A stretch of DNA of 64,000 nt from Aquarana catesbeiana (taxonomy: Eukaryota > Chordata > Amphibia > Anura > Ranidae), in the NCBI RefSeq assembly GCF_042186555.1, contig NC_133324.1:136761577-136825576 (forward strand), given 5' to 3'. Positions 22,020-31,240 of the stretch are shown in pieces. A model generated the notes under the pieces. The model saw only the letters and a program-made list of their open reading frames with translations, was not told where the DNA came from and searched no databases. The translations under genes were made by a program, and so were the position numbers. Numbering within the stretch: the first letter of the stretch is position 1; the number at the start of each line of letters is the position of its first letter.

Positions 22020-22299
22020 CTTGGAGCTGTGATAGCCGCAAAAGGTGGCTCTACAAAGTATTGACTTTAGGGGGGTGAATAGTTATGCACGTTGACTTTT
22101 TCTGTTATTTTGTCCTATTTGTTGTTTGCCTCACAAGAAAAAAAAAAAAAAAAAAAATCTTCAAAGTTGTAGACTTGTTCTGTAAATTAAATGATGCAAA
22201 TCCTCAAACAATCCATGTTAATTCCAGGTTGTGAGGCAACAAAACATGAAAAATCCCAAGGGGGTGAATACTTTTGCAAGGCACTGTATATGTGTATGT

Positions 22300-22470
22300 T
22301 TTGTTTAAAAAGTCTGTTTTTCAGCATGGCTGAAGGTTTCTCCTTTATGACTGAGGCCATGGTGAAAGTGGGCGTTATTCACAGCCTTTCCTGGGAAGTT
22401 GGGTGGAGCTACACTCTCTCCAGGTGCTGTCCTGAAAGACTTCTAGAAAATACTATCACCGGTAAATCTA
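22300..22470 (+). repeat. solitary DIRS terminal repeat fragment
   Basis: Contains CTCCAGGTGCTGTCCTGAAAGACTT and a 'tatcaccggtaaatctaac' outer edge close to the right end of DIRS A (6404-6450). No coding sequence is attached; a MITE abuts it. Confidence 0.65.
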
Positions 22471-22811
22471 ACTAAGGTTTTTTGTTTTGAATAGAGTGGA
22501 GAGGTATTAGAACAGCCATTTTAGTTTTTACTGCTGTCTGTGTCCCCATTAAGGAGATTCACCCCCTTTATTTGTCCTGTGTACCATTATCATCGAAAGT
22601 GAAATTAAAAGAAAAGCCCCAGGAGTTGTCCCCAGAAAAGTAATAGAGGGGAAATTTTCCAACAGGGACACTAGTTCTGGTGACCTGGGAGATTCCCTCA
22701 CTTCGAGTTTGGCTATGAGACAGGAAGTAAAAGTAAACCTCCTCAATGCAACATAGGATTACACTATCCAAAATTAAAAAGAAAAAATTTGCCTTTAGTT
22801 ACACTTTCAAG
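22471..22811 (-). mobile_element. TTAA-type MITE, copy 2 (reversed)
   Basis: Reverse-orientation relative of 9182-10149 and 29810-30237: 'cccattaaggagattcaccc' mirrors their 'ctccttaat' block, and it ends in 'gcctttagttacacttt'. No minisatellite. Confidence 0.75.
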
Positions 22812-23167
22812 CAGCCTCCTCAACCCCTTCAACACAGAGGACCCCTTAAAATATTCTCAGTGAATAGTCTCAGGGAACGCCTGCTAAAAAATGTCTATAT
22901 CAACTACAACTCATACATTAGTGTGATGGTCACTGGGAAGAATTACCCCCTTACAGATAGCTAAAAAGATTAATGATGTCAGTGGGAAGATATCTCTAAA
23001 AATAACTGAGAAATTTGAAAGTTTCCCCGGCGCTACATATGACAAATGTTCTAGCAAGGGATTGGACCATTGTGATATGTATGGACCATTGTGATATGTA
23101 TGTATGGGTGTTTTTTTGCAGCAAATTATGGATATGTTGTATGATCACAAAAATATATATATATATA

Positions 23168-23198
<31 letters not shown>

Positions 23199-23474
23199 TT
23201 ATTTATATATATATATATTAATAATAATAATAATAAAAAAAAAATCTAGAAAAAAAATGACAGGAGAAAATATTTATATTTTACTATATGTAATGGGGTG
23301 GATTTATTAAAGGCACATAAAACTTAGAAGTTTGCAAGTGTCTGGACACCTAAATACCATATGCAATCTGCTTTAGTAAATGGAGCCCAATATCACAGCA
23401 AATAACAGTACATAACTATTTGTAGCTTAAAAAAAAAAAAAAAAAAGTTAAAATAAAAAAAAAAAAACCCACAC
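22812..23474. repeat. intergenic with (TA)n and (AAT)n microsatellites and a MITE relic
   Basis: (TA)n at about 23150-23218, (ATA)n at 23219-23236, A runs near 23430-23466. 'GGATTTATTAAAGGCACATA' to 'TGCTTTAGTAAATGGAGCCC' (23291-23391) looks like a short palindromic MITE related to the one at 15711. Confidence 0.6.
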
Positions 23475-23490
23475 AGGCTATTGTAAAGAT

Positions 23491-23496
23491 TTTATT
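23491..23496 (-). promoter_or_regulatory. HEXB polyadenylation signal
   Basis: AATAAA on the minus strand 166 bases beyond the HEXB stop. A further AATAAA lies nearby in the same AT-rich tract, so the exact site is uncertain. Confidence 0.6.
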
Positions 23497-23661
23497 TCAA
23501 TAAAATGTAATCATAACATTCATCTTAATAAAAACAATGTCTTAAAATTACAGTTCAATCGTTAAAGGATAAAAAAAAAAAACATCATCACTTTGACCCG
23601 TGTAGTGCATTCTGGCCCAGCTGTCCTGATCCTTCAGCCATGATCACGCTGGTAAAATTGT

Positions 23662-23722
23662 CTAGTAGTTAATTTCATTTTCACAGAACCCAATATAGAG
23701 CGGCTCTGCTGATATTCCACGC
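23662..23722 (-). CDS. HEXB: HEXB terminal coding exon
   Basis: Last exon of the beta-hexosaminidase beta subunit. It follows a TTTTTCCAG acceptor (23723-23725) and encodes RGISAEPLYIGFCENEINY then TAG. The Cys (GFC) is the partner of the RCRMV Cys in the preceding exon in the conserved C-terminal disulphide. It matches the human ending RGIAAQPLYAGYC. It is too short to appear as an ORF. Confidence 0.92.
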
Positions 23723-23894
23723 CTGGAAAAAGAAGAAAAATCACAATCTGTATAGAGGCTGGTAATGTTCATATTAATTTTTTATTACCTATAAATGAAC
23801 AGTGTCTGCGCTAATACAGTATTTCAGATGCCAGAAAATCTATTTCTGCTTGGTTGCCATGTACAGGACATTATTACCATTGTTTTCCATATTG

Positions 23895-24693
23895 AATACA
23901 GCAAAACCTTGGTAAAAACCTTTTTAGAAGACAAATAAGATTTTTAAATAAATTTTGACTTGACATACAAGCGATGTCTTGATATACAAGTAGCGTCATG
24001 TCACAACTGAGTATAAAAGAGAAGAGAGGCGCCTCTAAGTGTAGCAATATGGTTACATTTAATGAAGGTACAACATTTAGCAACTCATATGGTTGATGAT
24101 TAAAACAGGCACATCTAAGTATGCAGGCATCTGGGGTAAAGCTGTCCACATAGACCGTCCTCCACACCATCGTCATCCCTTCCACGCTGTGCGCCTCGCT
24201 TCCAAATCGCTCTACTGCAGGGTAGTCTTCACGGTCACGATTGCAGCCTGACAGCGGTGAGAGCTGCGTTGTGGAGGACGGTCTATGTGGACAGCTTTAC
24301 CCCGGATCCCTGCATACTTAGATGTGCCTCTTTTAATCATCAACCATAAGAGTTGCTAAATGTTGTATCTTCATTAAACGCAACCATATTGCTACACTTA
24401 GAGGCACCTCTCTTCTCTTTTATATTTTGTAGCTCCAGCTGGATTTTGCTTCTAACCCCCTTGTGGAGGCTGCCATTTGTGGGTGGATATTTTATGGTTA
24501 CACAACCTATCACATTGCTATAATCTTTTTATATAGACTATAAACTGAAGGATTTATGAATAAATGGTCGTGGAACGAATCATCTGAGTTTACATTATTT
24601 CTTATGGGGAAATTTGCTTTGATATACAAGTGCTTTGGATTACAAGCATGTTTCCGGAACAAATTATGCTCGCAATCCAAGGTTTTACTGTAT
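23895..24693. mobile_element. mariner/pogo-like MITE split by a foldback element
   Basis: Left end TACAGCAAAACCTTGG, right end CCAAGGTTTTACTGTA, with a 'ttgatatacaag' block near both ends. TA-flanked ends suggest a Tc1/mariner/pogo origin. A foldback element occupies its middle. Confidence 0.65.
24014..24421. mobile_element. foldback element, 155-bp inverted arms
   Basis: Arms 24014-24168 and 24269-24421 are reverse complements with a few mismatches (AAAAGAGAAGAGAGGCGCCT versus complement; GGACGGTCTATGTGGACAGC inside). About 100 bases of loop. No ORF. Confidence 0.88.
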
Positions 24694-25082
24694 GCCCAAC
24701 AGTTTACAGGAGAGACATGCATGCCCCATGACCTGAGCACAAAATGTGCTAAATAGTCCCATCTGCAACCCAAATCTTAAAAGAAAACCAACAGGAATAT
24801 GTAAGATTCTGAATCTGCACTCCTGGACAGTTGTACTTTGCTTCTCAGAAAGGACTTAATTTGCAGAGCAGATCAAACAGGCTGAAAGAGAAAGTTCAGC
24901 CCGTGCATGTTGTGTTATCAATAGCAAATCCTAGTACCTTTTCATATGCATCCCTGCAAGTCTGAATGCCATCCATATTTCTGTTCTGTGTAAGGCAGGT
25001 TTACACTTTTCTGTATGGGGAGAGGATCATATAAGGGAGCACCTGATCCAGCCCCCATGTGACAACAGAATATTTATAATAG
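24694..25082. other. HEXB intron sequence, nothing recognised
   Basis: No coding potential or repeat structure that I can name. The last bases (ATAG, 25079-25082) are the target duplication of the solo LTR that follows. Confidence 0.5.
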
Positions 25083-26109
25083 TGTAGCAATAACTCACGG
25101 TGGAGCTGCTGGTTTAAAGCGGCTGTTACCGTCACCTTCGTTACCTCAATTTCACCAGAACCGGGTCTAGGGTCCCGTTGAGCTTAATACCAGACAATGT
25201 AGGCACTGGACACTTGAGTATCTTTTTTAAGGTTTTAATAAAGAATAACTGAAGTAGCAGGAAAGAGGTAGAAGAGTTGCAGGGAAGTTCAAATACCTTT
25301 TCTTGGTGTAGTATTAGGAATTGGAATCTTGTAGATGAATGTATTCTCCTTTTAGAGTTGAATCTTTGCCCGCCCGGATAGGTTTCTCTCACTAACCTAG
25401 CAGCCAGTACGCAGCACAAACAAAAGTCTCTGCCACAGACTTGAATGGAATAGAAACCCGTACGATCCTCTGCCACAGGATGTAATGGTTTACGATGGAT
25501 AGTAAACACAGCACTAGAACCTTTAAGCCGACCCGGCAGTACTATGCGGTAGGTTAACTTTAGGATACGTCCTCCAACTGAGTCACCAGGCCCCTCTCCA
25601 GACCAGCACTCTGCATGATCCTTCCATGACGGGTCCTCCCCTGGGATCTCCTCAGTTGTCCAGCTTCTTCCTGTAGGACAGACAGCACAGGACCATTCCT
25701 TCGCCGCTGTGGTAGGCCCCAGACAGGCTTCTGGGCCCACCCACACACTGCAGCAACGTGGTCCTCCCGGTCAGAGGACCACGAGGTAGTACTCCTAGCA
25801 CATACCTGTCGGCCAGGAGGGCCAGCAGGTAGAACGAAAGACCCTAAAACATGGCATCTGTCCCATAAATACCCTCTCCCAGAATGCAACTCGGACGACC
25901 ACGTCCACCGAGTTATCTCTGGGACAGAGGAGCACTTATACACTTCAACGTGTTGCCTTTCCAACACCGACAACGACACCCACAGGCACAGTGTGAAACT
26001 ACACGCAACACAGCCAAACTGGAACAGAGGCTAAATCTGACTATGTATAAACAGGTAACCCACTAAATTTAACTATAAGCGGTAGATTGAAAAATCTACC
26101 AGCGCTACA
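25083..26109 (-). mobile_element. solo LTR (1027 bp) with 4-bp target duplication
   Basis: On - it runs TGTAGCGCTGG...TTATTGCTACA, i.e. with the inverted TGTAGC/GCTACA termini of an LTR, and is flanked by ATAG on both sides (25079-25082, 26110-26113). A TATTTATGG-like box (about 25868) and AATAAA-like signals near the 3' third (around 25235) fit an LTR promoter and polyadenylation region. No internal retrotransposon is present, so it is a product of LTR-LTR recombination. The family is unknown, possibly Gypsy-type. ORFs inside on - have no recognisable domain. Confidence 0.78.
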
Positions 26110-26113
26110 ATAG

Positions 26114-26570
26114 AATTCTACAATTCCAGGTTATCGGCACTTAATAGATTATTGCAATGACCTTATTTCTGCTGAGATAGGCAAGACTAATAATGCATCA
26201 GCTCTGCCCTGCTCTGAGATGATTCCTGGAGTGAGGGGAAATCCCGATGTGAGAGGTCACAAAGCTTGGAATTTTAAAGTAAGCATAATTTGGAGGCAGG
26301 TAAGGCTGCCAATCATAGTGATGAGCCCAAAATTGAGGAAGATGTAGAGCCAGGCTCTAAACCACATGGGCTGGCTGACATCTGCATATCACAGTGCGTT
26401 AGCATCTTGGGCAAAAAAAAAGGTAACAAATTTCACAGGCAAACGCCTGAAATTACAAATCCGAGGGATTTTCCCAAGTTAGACGACTTCTAGTATGATA
26501 TATGCTTTAAGAGTGCTTCGCTGCAGATCAAAATGTTTTCAAGCAGCTGTATCTTCAAAATGTGTGTTCT
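26114..26570. other. HEXB intron sequence, nothing recognised
   Basis: No element or gene seen; the small + ORF at 26290-26493 has no similarity I recognise. Confidence 0.5.
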
Positions 26571-26575
26571 CCGAG

Positions 26576-26806
26576 GGCTCATTCACACTTGTGTGTTGTG
26601 CCAATGTGTGCTAAAATACATATATGTTAAAGTGTGTGGTGAGCAGAGTGAAATATGTGCATTTCATCTGCTCTGGTGTAGCATTGGCAGCCCATAGATA
26701 ATACACAGACTGCCTTAACGCAATGCACGTTAATGCCTGTCATAACATGTGGTAATGTGTATACATTAATACACTGCAACAGATTGCTTTAGTGTGAATG
26801 GGCCTT
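26576..26806. mobile_element. short MITE with GGCTCATTCACAC termini
   Basis: GGGCTCATTCACACTTGTGT at the left and the inverse AGTGTGAATGGGCC at 26790-26804; about 230 bp, with internal 'aatgtgt' repeats. Confidence 0.7.
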
Positions 26807-26923
26807 ACAAATGTGCATTCCTACATAGTACATGTAGCAGCAACTCTGAGATGCAAGAAACACAGAGCTTCCTAGTGAGCCCCATTTATTATGGTACTAT
26901 AGTTTTTCAAGCACTTAAACCAG

Positions 26924-27075
26924 GGGTCTCAAACTGGCGGCCCTCCAGCTGTTGCAAAGCTACAAGTCCCATCATGCCTCTGCCTGTGGGAGTCATGCTT
27001 GTAACTTTCAGCCTTGCAATGGCTCATGGGACTTGTAGGTTCACAACAGCTGGAGGGCCGCCAGTTTGAGACCCC
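26924..27075. mobile_element. hAT-like MITE (CAGGGGTCTCAAAC ends)
   Basis: Near-perfect inverted halves: CAGGGGTCTCAAACTGGCGG at the left, complement at 27056-27075. A 150-bp palindrome of a type widespread in tetrapods. No clean 8-bp duplication remains. Confidence 0.8.
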
Positions 27076-27086
27076 TGATTCAAAGT

Positions 27087-27537
27087 GATTGTAAAGTCAG
27101 AATTTTTTTTTTTTTTATCTTAATGCATTCTATGCATTAAGATAAAAATCCTTCTGTGTGCAGCAGCCCCCCCCCCCCCCCCAGTACTTACCTGCGACCC
27201 ATTTCTATCCAGCGATGTAATGTGAATTGGCCATCCAGGGAGCTCCCTCCTAATTGGCTGAGACAGCATTGGCTCCCGCTGCTGTCAAACTCAGCCAATC
27301 ATGAGAGAGAGGTGGTGGGGCTGAACTGCAGCTCCATGTCTGAATGGACAGACGGAGCTGCAGCTCAGCTCAGGTGCCCCCATAGCAAGCTGCTTTGCTG
27401 TGGGGGCACTCGACAGGTGGGACCCGAGAAGAAGAGGATCTGGGCTGCTCTGTGCAAAACCACTGCACAGAGCAGGTAAGTAGAACAGGTTTAATATTTT
27501 AATAGAAAAAAAAAAAAAAAGGAGACTTTACAATCAC
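27087..27537. mobile_element. MITE with TGATTGTAAAGTC termini
   Basis: TGATTGTAAAGTC (27087-27099) mirrored by GACTTTACAATCA (27524-27536). Internal C and A runs. No coding potential despite a + ORF. Confidence 0.78.
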
Positions 27538-27857
27538 CAAGTATAAAAGTGTTCAAACCATAAATCAGTTATGTGGATAAATCAGATCAAGGTAAATATG
27601 ACAAATAAAACAAGCAGTTTGTAATTCAGGCCAATATTATCTCCCTAAAATATAAAATATCATTAGGGGTGGTCTGACCTGTAACTCTCTCTAGATCCCA
27701 CGACAAAAAAAAGTTGGATCAGTCAGTGCAATGGTCAGCCTTGTTCTATGGTGTGAATGTGTGGAGTCACAACATAGTAGATGGTTTAACAAATTATTTA
27801 GAGCATTAAAATCAGGAAAGCATAATTTCCCTTGATACGTTTTCTTGGAGGACTTAC

Positions 27858-27962
27858 CCGACCATACGACACCTGTGTACAACCAGCCTGTTATAAGCAT
27901 CCGGCAAGGAGGTCACTTTTGCACTGCTCCAAAGTCTTTCTGCAACCGCACTTGCTCTAGGC
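27858..27962 (-). CDS. HEXB: HEXB penultimate coding exon
   Basis: 105 bp between a CACACAG acceptor and a GTAAGT donor. Encodes PRASAVAERLWSS and on to LVVHRCRMV, the end of the TIM-barrel domain. The RCRMV Cys forms the C-terminal disulphide with the Cys in the last exon. Phases agree exactly with both neighbours (1 base in, 2 bases out). Highly similar to human HEXB/HEXA at this position. Confidence 0.94.
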
Positions 27963-28107
27963 CTGTGTGAGAAGAGAGGAGATTTAATTCTGTTTATATA
28001 CTGTAGCATGACAAACAGGGTAACATAGCAGAATGGTACATTCCTAACTACACTATTTAAACATAAAATCAAAAGAGAAAAAAATCCGGCACCACATCAT
28101 CTCAAAA

Positions 28108-28934
28108 TTCATGTTTTAGCCACCCAAATGCATTATTTTAAAACGTTTCTACATTAAACCTCATTTGCCATGTAGTCGCCCACCCCATTAATTTGTGCAG
28201 ATCTTCTTGCAAGGTTTCCACATCCTGCGGAGAAGTTATTGCCCTGCTTAGCTTAGTATCGTGCGCAAATACTGAAATTGAGCTGTTTATCCCATCCTCC
28301 AGGTCGTTTGAGAATAAATTAAATAGGATTGGTCCCAGCACAGAACCCTGGGGGACCCCACTTTCCACCCAGACCATTTCGAGTACTCCCCATTTATTAC
28401 CACCCTCTGAACTCTCCCTTGTAGCCAGTTTTCAATCCATGTACTCACCCTATCGTCCATGCCAATGGACCTTACTTTGTACAGTGAACGTTTATGGGGA
28501 ACTGTATCAAATGCTTTTGCAAAATCCAGATACACCACGTCTACGGGCCTTCCTTTATCTAGCTGGCAACTCACCTCCTCATAGAAGGTTAATAGATTGA
28601 TTTAGCAAGAATGATTCTTCATCAATCCATGCCAATTACTGCTAATGATACCGTTGTCATTACTAAAATCTTGTATATAGTCCCTTATCATCCCCTCCAA
28701 GAGCTTGCATACTATTGATGTTAGGCTAACTGGTCTGTAATTCCCAGGGATGTATCTTGGCGCTACATTGGCTTTTCTCCAATCAGCTGGTACCATTCCA
28801 GTCAGTAGACTATTAGTAAAAATTAGGAACAACGGTCTGGCAATTACTTGATTGAGCTCCTTAAAGGACCCTCGGGTGCAAGCCATCTGGTCCCGGTGAC
28901 TTAATGTTAGGTTTTCAAGTCTAAGTCTTTCTTT
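28108..28934 (-). pseudogene. CR1-type LINE reverse transcriptase fragment
   Basis: Minus-strand RT pieces: RPLFLIFTNSLLTGMVPADW, LDFAKAFDTVPHKR, WIENWLQGRVQRVVINGEYS, SGVPQGSVLGPILFNLF. The catalytic FADD has become FAHD (about 28268). Frameshifts split it into three. Same subfamily as 37430-41516, in HEXB intron sequence. Confidence 0.85.
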
Positions 28935-28989
28935 CAGACTAAATGAAAGCTTGTACTTCCTGTCTGATAACAGCAAGCCAGGAGTATGG

Positions 28990-29370
28990 AGGATTTAGGT
29001 TTCTAAATCTTTCAGCTGAGTGCATACATTTAGCTTCTTAGACAAAAAAATTATTTTTTTTCCCCCACCAAAGCAGATTAGGATTTTCATTGCTCAGTGC
29101 GGTCATGTGGCCAGTGCTAGCCAATAAGCATTATGCTATCTTCGGTGCTGTTGAGTGATGTTTTAAAGTGCTGGGCTGTTCTAGCCATTGGAGAGGGTGG
29201 CAGAAGATGGGGATCACATAAGGAACATGCAGTGGGGATTGCAGGGGTGGGGGGTGTTGTGAGTCTGTTCACCTTTTCATACTCTGTGAAAAGGTGAATA
29301 AACCCTTTAAACATTGCAAAATATGTGTAGATTTATGAATTCTAAACAACAATGTAACCAGCAAACTTAC
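28990..29370. other. HEXB intron sequence, nothing recognised
   Basis: No gene or bounded element; G-rich around 29240. Confidence 0.5.
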
Positions 29371-29461
29371 CACAGTCGTGGTGTGAGGTTTGTAGCGTCC
29401 ACAAATTCACCCCATAAACAAGCTTCACCACCAATCACAAGCTTCTTCTGCTGTTCAGTCC
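29371..29461 (-). CDS. HEXB: HEXB internal exon with GGEACLWGE
   Basis: 91 bp between TTCTTGCAG and GTAAGT. Encodes TEQQKKLVIGGEACLWGEFV and DATNLTPRL. The Trp and Glu of LWGE are the conserved substrate-binding residues of glycoside hydrolase family 20 hexosaminidases (W489/E491 in human HEXB). Phase 1 in, phase 2 out, matching the adjacent exons. It degrades GM2 ganglioside and other N-acetylhexosaminides in lysosomes, as alpha-beta or beta-beta dimers. Confidence 0.95.
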
Positions 29462-29809
29462 CTGCAAGAACAAAGCACAAGTATGTCTAATGTCAACTGC
29501 AATAGAACAGATTTTCACTGTTGCCAACAATCACATTTTGGAAGAAAAAACAAAAAAGGCAGAAAACGTTAAAAAAAAACACCTTTATTTTGCTTTCTCA
29601 ACATGGGCCTGCTGGCACACCTACTGCATGCAGGAGACATTTGTGTAGACTATGTACGAAGGTGGATGCAGTGGCTGCATGTCAAAATTTGAAATATGCT
29701 GAAGCATGCGCCAGTCAGCACCTTTTTTTAAAATGCAAGACACTACCCAGCCAGCATAGACACTATCTTGAATGCTAAAATAGACAGTTTTACCATGTGG
29801 GAAGTTAAA
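29462..29809. other. HEXB intron sequence, nothing recognised
   Basis: Intronic; no element boundaries visible. Confidence 0.5.
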
Positions 29810-30237
29810 TTAAAGTAGAACCATAGGCAAGACCTTTTTTCATTTTGGATAGAGCAAGAGAGGGTTATAATCCCGGTCAGGTTTTTTTTTTTTTTTTTTT
29901 TTTTTGCCATCTGCGCTCCATTGCAGAGATTTCCCTTCACTTCCTGTCCCAAAGCCAAACAGGAAGCGGGATGAAATCCCTGCAAATTAAAGGAATTGTT
30001 TTGGGACCCCCAGGTCACAGGGCTATTGTCCCTATTGGAAGATTTCCCCTCTATTACTTTTCTGAGGACAACCCAAAATTTGGGATTTTCTTTCACTTTC
30101 AATGATAATGGTAAACAGGACAAATAGAGAGAGTGTATCTCCTTAATAAGGGCACAGACAGCAATATAAACTGACAAGCATTCTAATCCCTCTGTACTCT
30201 ATCCAAAAACTAAAAAAGTTTTGCCTTTATACTTTAA
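29810..30237 (+). mobile_element. TTAA-type MITE, copy 3
   Basis: Starts TTAAAGTAGAACCATAGGCA and ends GTTTTGCCTTTATACTTTAA. It shows the undisturbed centre that the minisatellite replaces in copy 1; a T23 run has grown at 29882-29905. Confidence 0.82.
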
Positions 30238-30251
30238 CTATGTGCAAGATG

Positions 30252-31240
30252 CTACCACTTAACGACCACCCACCACAGATATACTGCGGCAGGGCGACCA
30301 CTCTGCATCAGATCACGTACCTAGTACACTTCCAGGTCTGGGGCGCATGTGTCTGCCACCGGCAACATGCTCCCACTGTGATTGTACACAACGGGAGCCC
30401 AGCAGGGAATACCCCTGACTTGATGTCCGCCGGCAGCCGCCAATTACAGGGGACACAGGCATAATAACAAGCTGCCTATGGAAACAAGGCAGATTGACGT
30501 TCTGTCAGAAGGGAAGGCATTGATTCTGTGTTTCTGCAAAGCAGGAACATGGATCAATGCCTTCTTCCCCTAGTTAAAGCACCTCCCCCACAGTGAGTAA
30601 GCACAACCTAGGCACACAGTTAACCCTTTGATCACCCCTGATGTTAACTCCTTCCCAGCCAGTGTCATTAGTACAGTGACAGTGCATCTTTTTAGCACCG
30701 ATCACTGAATTAGTGTCACTGGTCCCCAAAAAGTGTCAGGCGTCAGATTTGTCTGACGCAATATCGCAGTCCCACTATAAAAGTCGCCAATTGCCGCCAT
30801 TACTAGTAAAAAACAAAAAAAACCCAAAACAAATAAAAGAATATCCCATAGTTTGTAGACACTAACTTTTGTGGAAACCAATGAATATACACTTATTGGG
30901 ATTTTTACCAAAAATATGTATCAGAATACATATTGGCCTAAATTGATGAAGTTTGGTTTTTTTTTTACATTTTATTGGGTATGTTTTATAGCAGAAAATA
31001 AAAAATATTATTTTTGCAAACTTGTCAGCCTTTTTTTGTTTATAGAGCAAAAAATAAAAACCGCAGAGGTGATCAAATACCACCAAAAGAAAGCTCTATT
31101 TGAGGGAAAAAAAAGGATAACAGCTTTATTTTGGTACAGTGTCGCACACCATGCAAATGGTAGCTAAACTAGACTAAAACACAGTGCCGTATTGCAAAAA
31201 AACTGGCCTGGTCATGAAGGGGGGTAGAAAAAGTGGTTAA
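30252..31240. mobile_element. TTAA-type (piggyBac-like) non-autonomous element
   Basis: Left end TACCACTTAACGACCACC and right end AAAAAGTGGTTAA are inverted. About 990 bp. The right part (31020-31240: 'accgcagaggtgatcaaata', 'tcatgaaggggggtagaaa') is related to 53350-53600 in the opposite orientation. No ORF. Confidence 0.65.

Larger units (their letters stand above)
19688..22286 (+). mobile_element. Tc1 element (outer), internally deleted, hosting another Tc1
   Basis: Bounded by TA and the termini CAGTGCCTTGCAAAAGTATT (19688) and its inverse at 22267-22286, with TA at 22287. The inner Tc1 is inserted in its left terminal region. A C run has expanded at about 19717-19731. Confidence 0.85.

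Noticed and set aside
22191..22475. 94-residue + ORF
   Set aside because: Spans the end of the outer Tc1 and the DIRS terminal fragment; chance frame.
25141..25746. 201-residue - ORF in the HEXB intron
   Set aside because: Falls inside the solo LTR and has no recognisable domain.
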